Below, piece by piece: positions 33,525 to 41,706 of a stretch of DNA of 42,373 nucleotides. Positions within the stretch are counted from its first letter, which is position 1, and every line of letters starts with the position of its first letter. The notes under the pieces are model-generated. The model had not been told where the DNA came from. It worked only from the letters and a program-made list of their open reading frames with translations, and ran no database searches. A program made the translations under genes and the position numbers. The stretch is taken from contig JAGRIH010000017.1 of NCBI GenBank assembly GCA_020443345.1, positions 34,010-76,382 of the forward strand, given 5' to 3'. This DNA comes from Halioglobus sp. (lineage in GTDB: Bacteria > Pseudomonadota > Gammaproteobacteria > Pseudomonadales > Halieaceae).

Positions 33525-34970
33525 ATGGAACACCTGACGAGACGGGATACACTCAAGCGCGGCGGCTGCCTGCTGGTGGGCACGGCGCTGGCCGGCTGCA
33601 GCGAGCGCTCCGCTGCACCGCAACAGGATTCGTCCGCCGCGGGAGCGGGTGAGCCGTCCCGCGATTTATACGACAGCGGCACGGTGCCTGTCGCCGCCAG
33701 CGGCTGGACCAGAACCCGGGGGCTCGGCCCGGACTATCCGGGCCTGGAAGGGGACCTGGACACCGATGTATTGGTGGTTGGCGCGGGGCTGGCAGGTGGC
33801 TCGCTGGCACTGCACCTGTCGGAGCTGGGTATCGCAACGGTGGTGCTGGAGGCGCGTCAGCCGGGCTGGGGCGCGTCGGGCCGAAATGCCGGCCACGTAC
33901 TGCCCCTGCTGAAGGATCTGGAGGTATTTGAGGCGTTCCCCGACCGGGGCCGGGCTTTTTTCGAGCTGTTCAGCGCGCATCATACGATTCCCTTCGATAT
34001 TGCCGAGCGCTACGGTATCCAGTGCGATGCCGAGCGCAGCGGCTACCTCAATGCCATGACCTCGCAGCGCGCGTTTGACAAATTTGCACGGGCCGCGGCC
34101 GTCTCCGCGGACCGCCTGGGCCAGAGCGTACGACACCTGGACGCCGCGGTCATGCGGGAGTTGACCGGCTCTGACTACTACCCCTATGGGGTGCTGTATG
34201 AATCGGGCGGGCGGATCAACCCCTATCTGTTTACCGGCGGGATGGTCGAGACGGCGCGGGGCAAGGGTGCTCGCGTGTTCGGCGACACAGTTGCGACGAC
34301 CCTGTCACCAGACGGTAAAGGGTGGCGGGTGCGGGTGGCGAACGGTGCCAGTGTGCGCTGTAAACGGGTGGTATTTTGCACCAATGCCTATGCCACCGCT
34401 ATCGTCCCCGCGTTTCAGCACGGCTGTTATCCACTCACCGCCTACGCGCTGTCCAGCGAGCCATTGCCAGCTGCGATAGCAAAAACCGTGATGCCCAGTC
34501 GGGCGACCCTGGCGCAGGTGCCGATCGATCTCAACCCGTTTATAGTCGACGGTCACGACCGCATCATCACGGCCTCGATACCCAGTCGCACCCGCCCGGC
34601 CGATGCCATGTGGCATTTTCAGCAGCACCTGGACTGGATCCACCGCACCTGGCCGCAAACCCGGGATGCGCCGATCGCACTGCAGGCCTACTGGACGGGG
34701 CGGGTGGCGATGCGCGAAGCGGACTTCCCGGGGATGTACGAGCTGTCGCCGGGCGTCTACGGCCTGATGCATTTCAACGCCTGGGGCAATGTCCTGGCGC
34801 CCCTGATGGGTATGGCGCTGGCGCAGGCCATAGCCAGCGATCGCCCCGACCGGCTGCCCTTTCCGATAGTGCAGCCGGATCGCATCGCGCATCCCGGCAA
34901 GCAGGAACTGCTGATTCGCAGTATCATGATTCCGGCCGCCCGTATGGCGCAGAGCCTGGGTATCATCTGA
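33525..34970 (+). CDS. Tat-exported FAD-dependent oxidoreductase (DAO family), probable lipoprotein
   Basis: A 481-residue protein with an N-terminal RRDTLK Tat motif, hydrophobic core and lipobox-like ALAGC, so it is probably exported folded with FAD and lipidated. The dinucleotide-binding loop VLVVGAGLAGGSLALHL is near residue 82, with EARQPGWGASGRNAGH after it as in the glycine/D-amino-acid oxidase family. Cytoplasmic relatives of this family oxidise amines such as gamma-glutamylputrescine. Export of such a flavoprotein is unusual. It lies 44 bp downstream of the quinohemoprotein, and both act in the periplasm, suggesting successive oxidation steps. Substrate unknown. Confidence 0.87.
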   Translation: MEHLTRRDTLKRGGCLLVGTALAGCSERSAAPQQDSSAAGAGEPSRDLYDSGTVPVAASGWTRTRGLGPDYPGLEGDLDTDVLVVGAGLAGGSLALHLSELGIATVVLEARQPGWGASGRNAGHVLPLLKDLEVFEAFPDRGRAFFELFSAHHTIPFDIAERYGIQCDAERSGYLNAMTSQRAFDKFARAAAVSADRLGQSVRHLDAAVMRELTGSDYYPYGVLYESGGRINPYLFTGGMVETARGKGARVFGDTVATTLSPDGKGWRVRVANGASVRCKRVVFCTNAYATAIVPAFQHGCYPLTAYALSSEPLPAAIAKTVMPSRATLAQVPIDLNPFIVDGHDRIITASIPSRTRPADAMWHFQQHLDWIHRTWPQTRDAPIALQAYWTGRVAMREADFPGMYELSPGVYGLMHFNAWGNVLAPLMGMALAQAIASDRPDRLPFPIVQPDRIAHPGKQELLIRSIMIPAARMAQSLGII

Positions 34971-34990
34971 TCTGTAACTGAGGTCAGTCG

Positions 34991-35023
34991 AAAAAAAAGG
35001 CGACCCGGCTATGGGGTCGCCTT
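34991..35023 (-). terminator. Terminator between the FAD gene and the porin-like gene
   Basis: AAGGCGACCC, 7-base loop, GGGTCGCCTT. On the minus strand it is followed by a run of T (the A-run at 34991-34998), so it mainly ends the leftward porin-like transcript, but may act in both directions. Confidence 0.85.
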
Positions 35024-35079
35024 GTCTGTACATGGCTCCAGTGGTCAGTCCGGGCCAGAAGGGTTTGCCAAAGCCGCTG

Positions 35080-36312
35080 TTACAGCTTGAGTTGCAGAGT
35101 TACCCAGGCCTTGTCGGTGTCGGCATAGCGCAGGCGGTTGTCGGTATCAAACGCGGCGTATTTGGCCTGGACCGAGAACTGCTTGTTGATGGGCCAGGTG
35201 GCGACGAGGTCCAGTTCGGTGCCGAAATCGGCGTTGGAATCCTCGGCCTGGAAGTCGTGGTACACGGCCTGCAGATTCACCGGCCCGGCACTGCCGCCGA
35301 TGCTTAGATAAGTGTCTTCGATACCGTCACCCGGTGTCGCCAGAAACATATCGGCCCAGCCCTGGAACTTGTGCAGCGTGGCCAGCGGCGTACTGAAACC
35401 CACGCCGTCGCCAGTACCGAGCACCTCGTAGCCGACCGTGACGTTCACCGCCTGGAAAGTGGCGCCCAGCTCTACCAGATAGTACTGGGCGTCGTAATCG
35501 AGCTGGCTGTCACCGGCATCGGACTGGTCGGCCCAGGACAGGGCCACGCTGAACCAGTCAAACTTGCCCTGGTACTCCACCCCGTAAGTGTCGCTGGAGT
35601 TGTTGACCGTCTTGCCGGCGGCGTAGCCGTTCTGGCTGTCGAAATCGAGCAGGTAGCCAAAGGCGCTGATGGTGTGGTCGGGGGTAATCTTGTAGTCGGC
35701 GCGCAGGAAATAGTTATCACCTTCCAGATCCGAGGGATTGGCGCCGTCGTCGGGGCCGAAGATGCGGTTGACATTGTAGACGTAGCTGGCGTCCACGGTC
35801 AGAATTTCTATCGGGCTCCAGTGTGCGCGGAAACCGTCGTAGGTCTGCTCGTTCTGGCGCCAGCCGACACCGCCGATAAAACGCTGGCTGCCGTGCAGGA
35901 TGCGCTGGCGCCCGTAGGTGCCGTCGAAACCGGTACCGGTGTACTTGAGCCACGCCTGGTTGACATCGGTGCCCTCCGGATCTGCAACGACGGGGTATTC
36001 GCCCTTGCCGTTTTCAGTGGAGTTGTAGTCGTCCACCCCGATGCTGGAGACGTCGTCGACTTCCAGCAGCGCGGTAAAGCCGTTGAGCGGCGCGGTTTCC
36101 AGGGTCAGGCGCGAGCGCAGCGTGGATGCGTCGGCGTCGTCGTCGAAGCCGTCCTGGTCGACGTTTTCGTAGCGATAGCGGAAATCCACTGATGCCTTGC
36201 CCTCGGTGACTGCGCGGGACAGTTGATCGCCCCAGGAGTCCTGGGCCTGCGCGGCGCCCGCCGCACACAGCAGTAAAGGCAGGATGGAACAGGTACTTGC
36301 AAGGTGTTTCAT
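35080..36312 (-). CDS. Outer membrane beta-barrel porin-like protein
   Basis: A 410-residue protein with a signal peptide ending AAQAQDS, then alternating amphipathic strands throughout (VDFRYRYENV, RSRLTLETAP, VDASYVYNV), many Asp-rich loops, and a C-terminal TLQLKL typical of barrel ends. It belongs to the general Opr/alginate-export-like group by appearance; the exact family is uncertain. ATG 36312 has GGGGAGAAG upstream; an earlier ATG in frame lacks one. It follows the second TonB receptor after 52 bp on the same strand, so both are probably transcribed together and end at the terminator at 34991. The solute is unknown. Confidence 0.85.
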   Translation of the reverse strand: MKHLASTCSILPLLLCAAGAAQAQDSWGDQLSRAVTEGKASVDFRYRYENVDQDGFDDDADASTLRSRLTLETAPLNGFTALLEVDDVSSIGVDDYNSTENGKGEYPVVADPEGTDVNQAWLKYTGTGFDGTYGRQRILHGSQRFIGGVGWRQNEQTYDGFRAHWSPIEILTVDASYVYNVNRIFGPDDGANPSDLEGDNYFLRADYKITPDHTISAFGYLLDFDSQNGYAAGKTVNNSSDTYGVEYQGKFDWFSVALSWADQSDAGDSQLDYDAQYYLVELGATFQAVNVTVGYEVLGTGDGVGFSTPLATLHKFQGWADMFLATPGDGIEDTYLSIGGSAGPVNLQAVYHDFQAEDSNADFGTELDLVATWPINKQFSVQAKYAAFDTDNRLRYADTDKAWVTLQLKL

Positions 36313-36364
36313 TTCACTTCTCCCCAATGCGCCCTCGCGGCGCTGCTTGCTACAGTGTGGCGCC

Positions 36365-38437
36365 TTACCAGTCCAGCGTGAGTTTTAACGCTGCGCTGCG
36401 TTCGGCGCCGTACAGGTTTTCAGTTGATGCAATATATTGCTTGTCGGTCAGATTCTGCAGTTCCAGGCTGAGCCGGTACTGGCTGTCTTGGCCCATGTCC
36501 AGGCCGGCGGCGACATTCAGCGTGACCCAGCCGTCCTTGTCGGCCAGCACGTCGCGCACCGTGCCCGGCTCCTCCAGCTCCGAGGACGACTCGCCGCGCA
36601 GGTAGACATCGGCCCACAGCGCCGGCAGCGACGGCAGGGCACCCTGCCAGCGCACACCGGTGCGCCCGCTCAGGTCGGGAATGCCGGTATCGCGGGTGCT
36701 GAAATCCGCGTAGTCGTTGCGCCGCTGCATCCAGGTCAGGTTGGCGTAGGGCTCCAGCCCCCAGGGTGCGCCGCGCAGGCCCAGGAACAGTTCCAGCCCA
36801 TAGGCCCGCGACTGCCCGATATTCACGTAGATGCGATCGCGCGTCCCGGGGCAGTTGTCCGCCGCCAGGCAGGCGCGATGGTCGATGTAGTTGTCGGACC
36901 GGGTGTAAAAAGCCGTGGCATCCAGGGTCAGGCCCCGGTACAGCATGCGCCAGCCCAGTTCGTAGTTGATCGAGGTTTCCGGTTCCAGGTTGGCATCGGG
37001 GTTGACGAAACTGGAGCCGGCGTAGGCGCCGGTCGCCAGCTGGCCCAGCGAGGGGTAGACGTAACCCTGGGCAATGTTGGCACGCAGGCGCGCGTTGTCA
37101 CTGTAGGACCAGACCAGCCCCAGTGCGCCGATCAATTCGTCGTCCTCACCCAGGCTGCCGGGGGACAGGCTGTCGCGGTCGCTGTACTGCAGATCGGCCT
37201 TTACCCGGTACTGGCGCAGGCCGGCGGTGACGACGAGGCGATCACTGAGCGCCCACTGATCCTGCGCAAACCAGGCCCAGGTCTCGATGCTGGCCTCGTC
37301 GCGGATCATGTCTTCACCGCTGGTGAAAGGCGGCGCCCAGGCGAGGGTAGCCACATGGCGGTTCTGATCGACATCGTCCTCGCCGTACTGCAGGCCGAGA
37401 ATCACCTGGTGGTCGCCCATGGGCTGCAGGTCGAGTTGCGCCAGCGCGCCGTCGGTAGCCAACCGGGTATCGCTGTTGATATCGCGGCGGTACCACACGG
37501 TTTCAGTGAGGGTGTAAAACTCCCGCTCGCTGTCCTGGTGGTAGGCGTTGGCTGCGAAGCTGTCGACCCAGTCGCTGTCTATGTCCCAGTGGTAAAACAC
37601 GCCGTGTTTCGTGCGGTCCCGGCGCGGTGTTTCCAGGTAAAAACCGGTCAGCGGGAAGGTGGTCTTGAGTTCGTCCTCCACGTAAATCTGGCTGCTCGAG
37701 GCGTAATCTTCGTAAATGTACTCCAGGCGGTGATCGCCGAGGTTGCGTCCCGCGAAGACGTAGAGGCTGTCGTTGTCAAAAGACGTGTTGTCCATGGTGC
37801 CGGCGGGGGTGGAGCGGTCGTCGTGGTCGCTGTCCGCCGCCGCCAGGCGGTACTCGAAGCCATCGATAGTGCCAAATACGCTGGCAAAGGCGTTGTGGCC
37901 CCCGGTGGCGCTGTCGTAGCCGGCCGATGCCGTGGCCTGTAGCGGCTCGGTGCCACCCTTGCGGGTGAAGAAGTTGACCACGCCGCTCAGGGCCCGCGAG
38001 CCGTACAGCACCGCCCCGGAGCCGCGAATGACCTCGATGCGCTCCACCATGGCCGGGTTCAGCGTCAGCGGTGTGCCCACTTCGTGGTGGTCCGTCACTT
38101 CCTGACTGTTGACCAGGATCGCGGTGCGCCGTGACTCCTCACCGCGCAGCCGCACCCGGGCCAGGCCGGGCTGGCCGGCATCGGTGACCTGTACGCCGGG
38201 TATATCGCGCATCAGGTCCGCCAGGTTCGGCACGGTAGCGCGGTCCAGGTCGGCTTCATTGATGACGCTCAGAGAGGCGGGACTGTCGAAAACGCGCTGT
38301 GCCGTGCGGTTGGCAGTCACCACGATTTCTTCCAGGGGGCTGTCCACGAAGACGCTGCCGGAATGTGCCGCAGCCGCTGCTAGCACAGCGTAAACGGCGA
38401 CAGGCAGCGTATACCTGCAGGTATGTTTCGTCTCCAA
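36365..38437 (-). CDS. TonB-dependent receptor, BtuB/siderophore-like class
   Basis: A 690-residue outer membrane receptor. It has a signal peptide, the TonB box region LEEIVVTANRTAQ, a plug with IEVIRGSGAVLYGSRALSGVVNF, and a barrel ending in LKLTLDW with the terminal aromatic residue. The start is TTG 38437 behind GGGGAG at seven bases; no ATG precedes the signal peptide. The plug wording (SPASLSVI, PGVQVTDAGQPG) is closest to receptors for metal chelates, cobalamin or heme. No riboswitch or Fur box was recognised in the 110 bp upstream. It is followed by the porin-like gene. Confidence 0.92.
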   Translation of the reverse strand: METKHTCRYTLPVAVYAVLAAAAAHSGSVFVDSPLEEIVVTANRTAQRVFDSPASLSVINEADLDRATVPNLADLMRDIPGVQVTDAGQPGLARVRLRGEESRRTAILVNSQEVTDHHEVGTPLTLNPAMVERIEVIRGSGAVLYGSRALSGVVNFFTRKGGTEPLQATASAGYDSATGGHNAFASVFGTIDGFEYRLAAADSDHDDRSTPAGTMDNTSFDNDSLYVFAGRNLGDHRLEYIYEDYASSSQIYVEDELKTTFPLTGFYLETPRRDRTKHGVFYHWDIDSDWVDSFAANAYHQDSEREFYTLTETVWYRRDINSDTRLATDGALAQLDLQPMGDHQVILGLQYGEDDVDQNRHVATLAWAPPFTSGEDMIRDEASIETWAWFAQDQWALSDRLVVTAGLRQYRVKADLQYSDRDSLSPGSLGEDDELIGALGLVWSYSDNARLRANIAQGYVYPSLGQLATGAYAGSSFVNPDANLEPETSINYELGWRMLYRGLTLDATAFYTRSDNYIDHRACLAADNCPGTRDRIYVNIGQSRAYGLELFLGLRGAPWGLEPYANLTWMQRRNDYADFSTRDTGIPDLSGRTGVRWQGALPSLPALWADVYLRGESSSELEEPGTVRDVLADKDGWVTLNVAAGLDMGQDSQYRLSLELQNLTDKQYIASTENLYGAERSAALKLTLDW

Positions 38438-38549
38438 AGTAACTCTCCCCTATGCAATAAGCAGTATAACGACGGGAGTTTGTGTTGCGTTGATCTGACG
38501 CATAAAAACCCCGGTGGCTTATGTAAATAATGAACAAAAAAGTGGGTGT

Positions 38550-41500
38550 TCAGTGAAAATCCCGCGATCTCAGCCGCAGGCTGCGCAGCTCGTCGCTGTA
38601 ATCATACAGGGCCCCGGCAATGATATGAATCACGCCGTCGCGGGTCTCCACAATACCGTTCACCAGCAGCAGTTGCGCGCCCATCAGGGCGCGGCGAAAT
38701 TGTTGCTGGGTGCGCTGCCATACCACGATATTGCTGTTGCCGGTCTCGTCCTCCAGGGTGAGAAACAGAACGCCCGAGGCACTGCCCGGGCGCTGACGGC
38801 AGGTGACCAGCCCGGCGATGCGCACAAAGCGCTTGTCGCCCAGCGCGGCCAGGTCCGCGTGGCGCTTGCAGCGGTTGAAGGGCGCACGATCGCGCAGCAG
38901 GCTCATGGGGTGGGCGCGCAGGGTGAGCCCGGTGGCGCGATAGTCCGCCAGTACCTCTTCGGCGATGGTCGGTGCCGGGAGCTGTACTGCATCGCCCGCA
39001 GAACTGCCTTCGCGATGGGGTGCATCGCACAGCAGGGGGCGGGGTGGCTCCAGTGCCATGATCTGCCACTGTGCCTGGTGGCGGTGGCCGCTCAGCGCGG
39101 CCAGGGCATCGGCATCGGCCAGCGCCTCCATGTCGCGCTTGTCCAGGGCGCACCGGCGGCGCAGGTCGCCGATGTGCCGAAACGGGCCGCGCTGTCTGGC
39201 CTCCACCAGACGCTGTGCGCCCTGCCTGCTCAGCCCCTTTACCAGACGCAGGCCCAGGCGGATACACTGCTGGAGTCGCACCTGCGGAGCACCGTCCAGC
39301 AACTGATGATCCCAGTCGCTGCAATTGGCATCGACCGGCAGTACGGTGACGCCGTGGCGGCGTGCGTCCTGCAGCAATTGCGAGGGGCTGTAAAAGCCCA
39401 TCGGCTGGCTGTTGAGCAGGCCGACAAAAAAAGCGGCGCAGTGGTGGCATTTGAGCCAGGCGGACACATAGGCCAGCAGGGCAAAGCTGGCGGAGTGCGA
39501 CTCCGGGAAGCCGTAGCCGCCAAAGCCCTTGATCTGCTCGAACAGGCGCCGCGCGAAATCTTCCTCATAGCCGCGCGCGATCATGCCGCTGACGAGTTTC
39601 TTCTCGAAAGTCAGCAGTTTGCTGTTCCTGCCCCAGTTGGTGATGGCACGGCGCAGCTGGTCGGCCTCGCCGCCGCTGAAGCCGGCGGCGACCATGGCCA
39701 GGCGGATCACCTGCTCCTGGAAGATGGGTACGCCCAGAGTGCGTTCCAGTACCGCCTCGATGGCGTCGCTGGGGTAGGTGACGTCCTCCAGGCCCTGTCT
39801 GCGCCGCAGGTAGGGGTGCACCATGTCGCCCTGGATCGGGCCGGGGCGCACGATGGCAATCTGGATGACCAGGTCGTAGAAACACGCCGGCTTGAGCCGG
39901 GGCAGCATGGACATCTGGGCCCGCGATTCAATCTGGAACACCCCGATGGTATCGGCGGCCTGCAGCATGCGGTAGGTGGCCCGATCCTCTTTCGGGATGT
40001 CGCCCACGGCCTGGATCGATGGCCGATAGCGGTGCACCAGTTGCAGGCTCTTGCGGATAGCCGAGAGCATCCCCAGGGCCAGCACGTCCACCTTCAGCAG
40101 GCCCATGGCCTCGATGTCTTCCTTGTCCCACTGGATCACCGTGCGCTCCGCCATACTGGCGTTTTCCACCGGTACCAGGGTGGAGATGGGGCTGCGGGTA
40201 ATGACGAAGCCGCCCACGTGCTGCGACAGGTGGCGCGGAAAGCCGCGGATCTCCTGTACCAGCCGGTAAAACAGCCGGGCCTGTCGGCTGTGCTGCGCCA
40301 CCCCCTGCTCCTCGAAGCGCCTGGCCAGGTCCGCGCTGCGGTCCCACCAGGCCAGCGATTTGGCCAGGTCATCGACGAACACTGGGTCCAGCCCCAGCGC
40401 CCTGCCTACATCGCGCACCGCGCTGCGCGAGCGGTAGGTGATCAGCGTGGCGGCCAGCGCCGCGCGCCTGCGCGTGTACTTGCGGTAGATGTACTGGATG
40501 ACCTCCTCGCGGCGCTCGTGCTCGAAGTCCACGTCGATATCCGGTGGCTCGTCGCGCTCTTTCGAGATAAAACGCTCGAACAGCAGAGAGATCTGCTGTG
40601 GCGAAACTTCCGTGATGAACAGGCAGTAGCACACCACCGAGTTGGCGGCGGAGCCCCGGCCCTGGCACAGGATGTGTCGCTCGCGCGCAAAGCGCACGAT
40701 GTCGTATACGGTGAGGAAATAGTATTCGTAGTGCAGTTCCCCGATCAGCGTCAGCTCAGCGTCGATGCGCTGCTGAATATCCGGTGGAACCCCGCCGGGC
40801 CAGCGCCGGGCGCTGCCTTCAGCCACCAGGTGTTGTAGATAACTGTTGGCCGTGTAATTTTCCGGCACCACTTCCCGCGGGTACTCGTAGCGCAGCTCAT
40901 CCAGGCTGAAATCGCACAACCTTGCAATGCGCAGGGATTCATCCAGCAGGGCGGGGGGGTACAGGCGCCGCAGGCATTCCAGGCGGCGCAGGTGCTGCTG
41001 GCTGTTGGCCAGGCGCCTGCTGCCCAGTTGCTCGACACTGGTGTTGTGGCGCAGGGCGGTAAAGACATCGTGCAGCGGCTTGCGCTGCGCACAGTGCATC
41101 TGCACATCGCCACAGGCCACCATGGGAATTTGCAGCTTTGCGGCCATGTCGCGCAGCGCGAGATGGCGCCGCACTTCATCGTTGCCGAGCCGGTGGGTGA
41201 CGCCCAGCCAGACCCGATCCCGGCACAGGCGCTGCAGTTGCCGGCCCCAGGCGCGGTTGCACTCACCGTCATCCCGCGGCAGCCAGATCAGCAGACAGCG
41301 CTTGAGATGGAAGATGACATCGCGCAGCGCGGCCCGGTACTCGCCCTTGGGACTGCGCCGCCGCGCCAGGCTGATCAGGCCCGACAGCTCGCTGTAGGCC
41401 GCCCGCGAGGGAGCCAACGCCACCAGCCGGAGCCCTTCGAGCAGCGTGAATTCGCTGCCCACCAGCAGCTTGATGCCGTGCTCCTTCGCCGCCACATGGG

Positions 41501-41651
41501 CCTTGACGATACCCGCCAGGGAGCACTCGTCAGTGATGGCCAGGGCGGCATAACCCAGCTTCGCCGCCCGCTCCACCAGTTCGTGGGGGTGGGAGGCGCC
41601 GCGCAGGAAGCTGTAGCAACTGATGCAATGGAGTTCGGCGTAGTTTGGCAT
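38550..41651 (-). CDS. dnaE2: Error-prone DNA polymerase III alpha subunit DnaE2
   Basis: SOS-induced translesion polymerase. The 1033 residues start with the PHP domain (YAELHCISCYSFLRGASHPHELV). The polymerase aspartates are in PPDIDVDF (Asp371, Asp373) and KVDVLALGML, followed by the fingers and a C-terminal OB fold (RIAGLVTCRQRPGSASGVLFLTLEDETGN). Length and start match the DnaE2 family. Normally it works with ImuA and ImuB, usually encoded just upstream; here an integron integrase is upstream instead, so imuAB must be elsewhere or missing. A perfect LexA box ends one base before the ATG and there is no ribosome site, which suggests a leaderless mRNA. Long antisense frames over this gene are GC artefacts. 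Confidence 0.96.
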   Translation of the reverse strand: MPNYAELHCISCYSFLRGASHPHELVERAAKLGYAALAITDECSLAGIVKAHVAAKEHGIKLLVGSEFTLLEGLRLVALAPSRAAYSELSGLISLARRRSPKGEYRAALRDVIFHLKRCLLIWLPRDDGECNRAWGRQLQRLCRDRVWLGVTHRLGNDEVRRHLALRDMAAKLQIPMVACGDVQMHCAQRKPLHDVFTALRHNTSVEQLGSRRLANSQQHLRRLECLRRLYPPALLDESLRIARLCDFSLDELRYEYPREVVPENYTANSYLQHLVAEGSARRWPGGVPPDIQQRIDAELTLIGELHYEYYFLTVYDIVRFARERHILCQGRGSAANSVVCYCLFITEVSPQQISLLFERFISKERDEPPDIDVDFEHERREEVIQYIYRKYTRRRAALAATLITYRSRSAVRDVGRALGLDPVFVDDLAKSLAWWDRSADLARRFEEQGVAQHSRQARLFYRLVQEIRGFPRHLSQHVGGFVITRSPISTLVPVENASMAERTVIQWDKEDIEAMGLLKVDVLALGMLSAIRKSLQLVHRYRPSIQAVGDIPKEDRATYRMLQAADTIGVFQIESRAQMSMLPRLKPACFYDLVIQIAIVRPGPIQGDMVHPYLRRRQGLEDVTYPSDAIEAVLERTLGVPIFQEQVIRLAMVAAGFSGGEADQLRRAITNWGRNSKLLTFEKKLVSGMIARGYEEDFARRLFEQIKGFGGYGFPESHSASFALLAYVSAWLKCHHCAAFFVGLLNSQPMGFYSPSQLLQDARRHGVTVLPVDANCSDWDHQLLDGAPQVRLQQCIRLGLRLVKGLSRQGAQRLVEARQRGPFRHIGDLRRRCALDKRDMEALADADALAALSGHRHQAQWQIMALEPPRPLLCDAPHREGSSAGDAVQLPAPTIAEEVLADYRATGLTLRAHPMSLLRDRAPFNRCKRHADLAALGDKRFVRIAGLVTCRQRPGSASGVLFLTLEDETGNSNIVVWQRTQQQFRRALMGAQLLLVNGIVETRDGVIHIIAGALYDYSDELRSLRLRSRDFH

Positions 41652-41652
41652 A

Positions 41653-41668
41653 CTGTATAATTATACAG
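41653..41668 (-). promoter_or_regulatory. LexA (SOS) box with embedded -10 for dnaE2
   Basis: CTGTATAATTATACAG is a perfect 16-bp palindrome matching CTGT-N8-ACAG. It contains TATAAT, read toward dnaE2; TTTACA lies 15 bp upstream as a possible -35. LexA binding would cover the promoter and the start codon. Confidence 0.92.
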
Positions 41669-41706
41669 TATAGTTGAGGCTGTAAAATACGCAGCCCGAT
41701 TTAACA

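Noticed and set aside
38514-40838. 774-codon open frame on the plus strand
   Set aside because: It lies entirely antisense to dnaE2, whose motifs are complete; the predicted protein is Gln/His/Arg-rich with no fold features. High GC makes such frames common.
41669-41706. attC or attI site between intI and dnaE2
   Set aside because: Only about 50 bp at the 3' end of intI, with no cassette-type inverted core sites; attI is expected at the other end of the gene.
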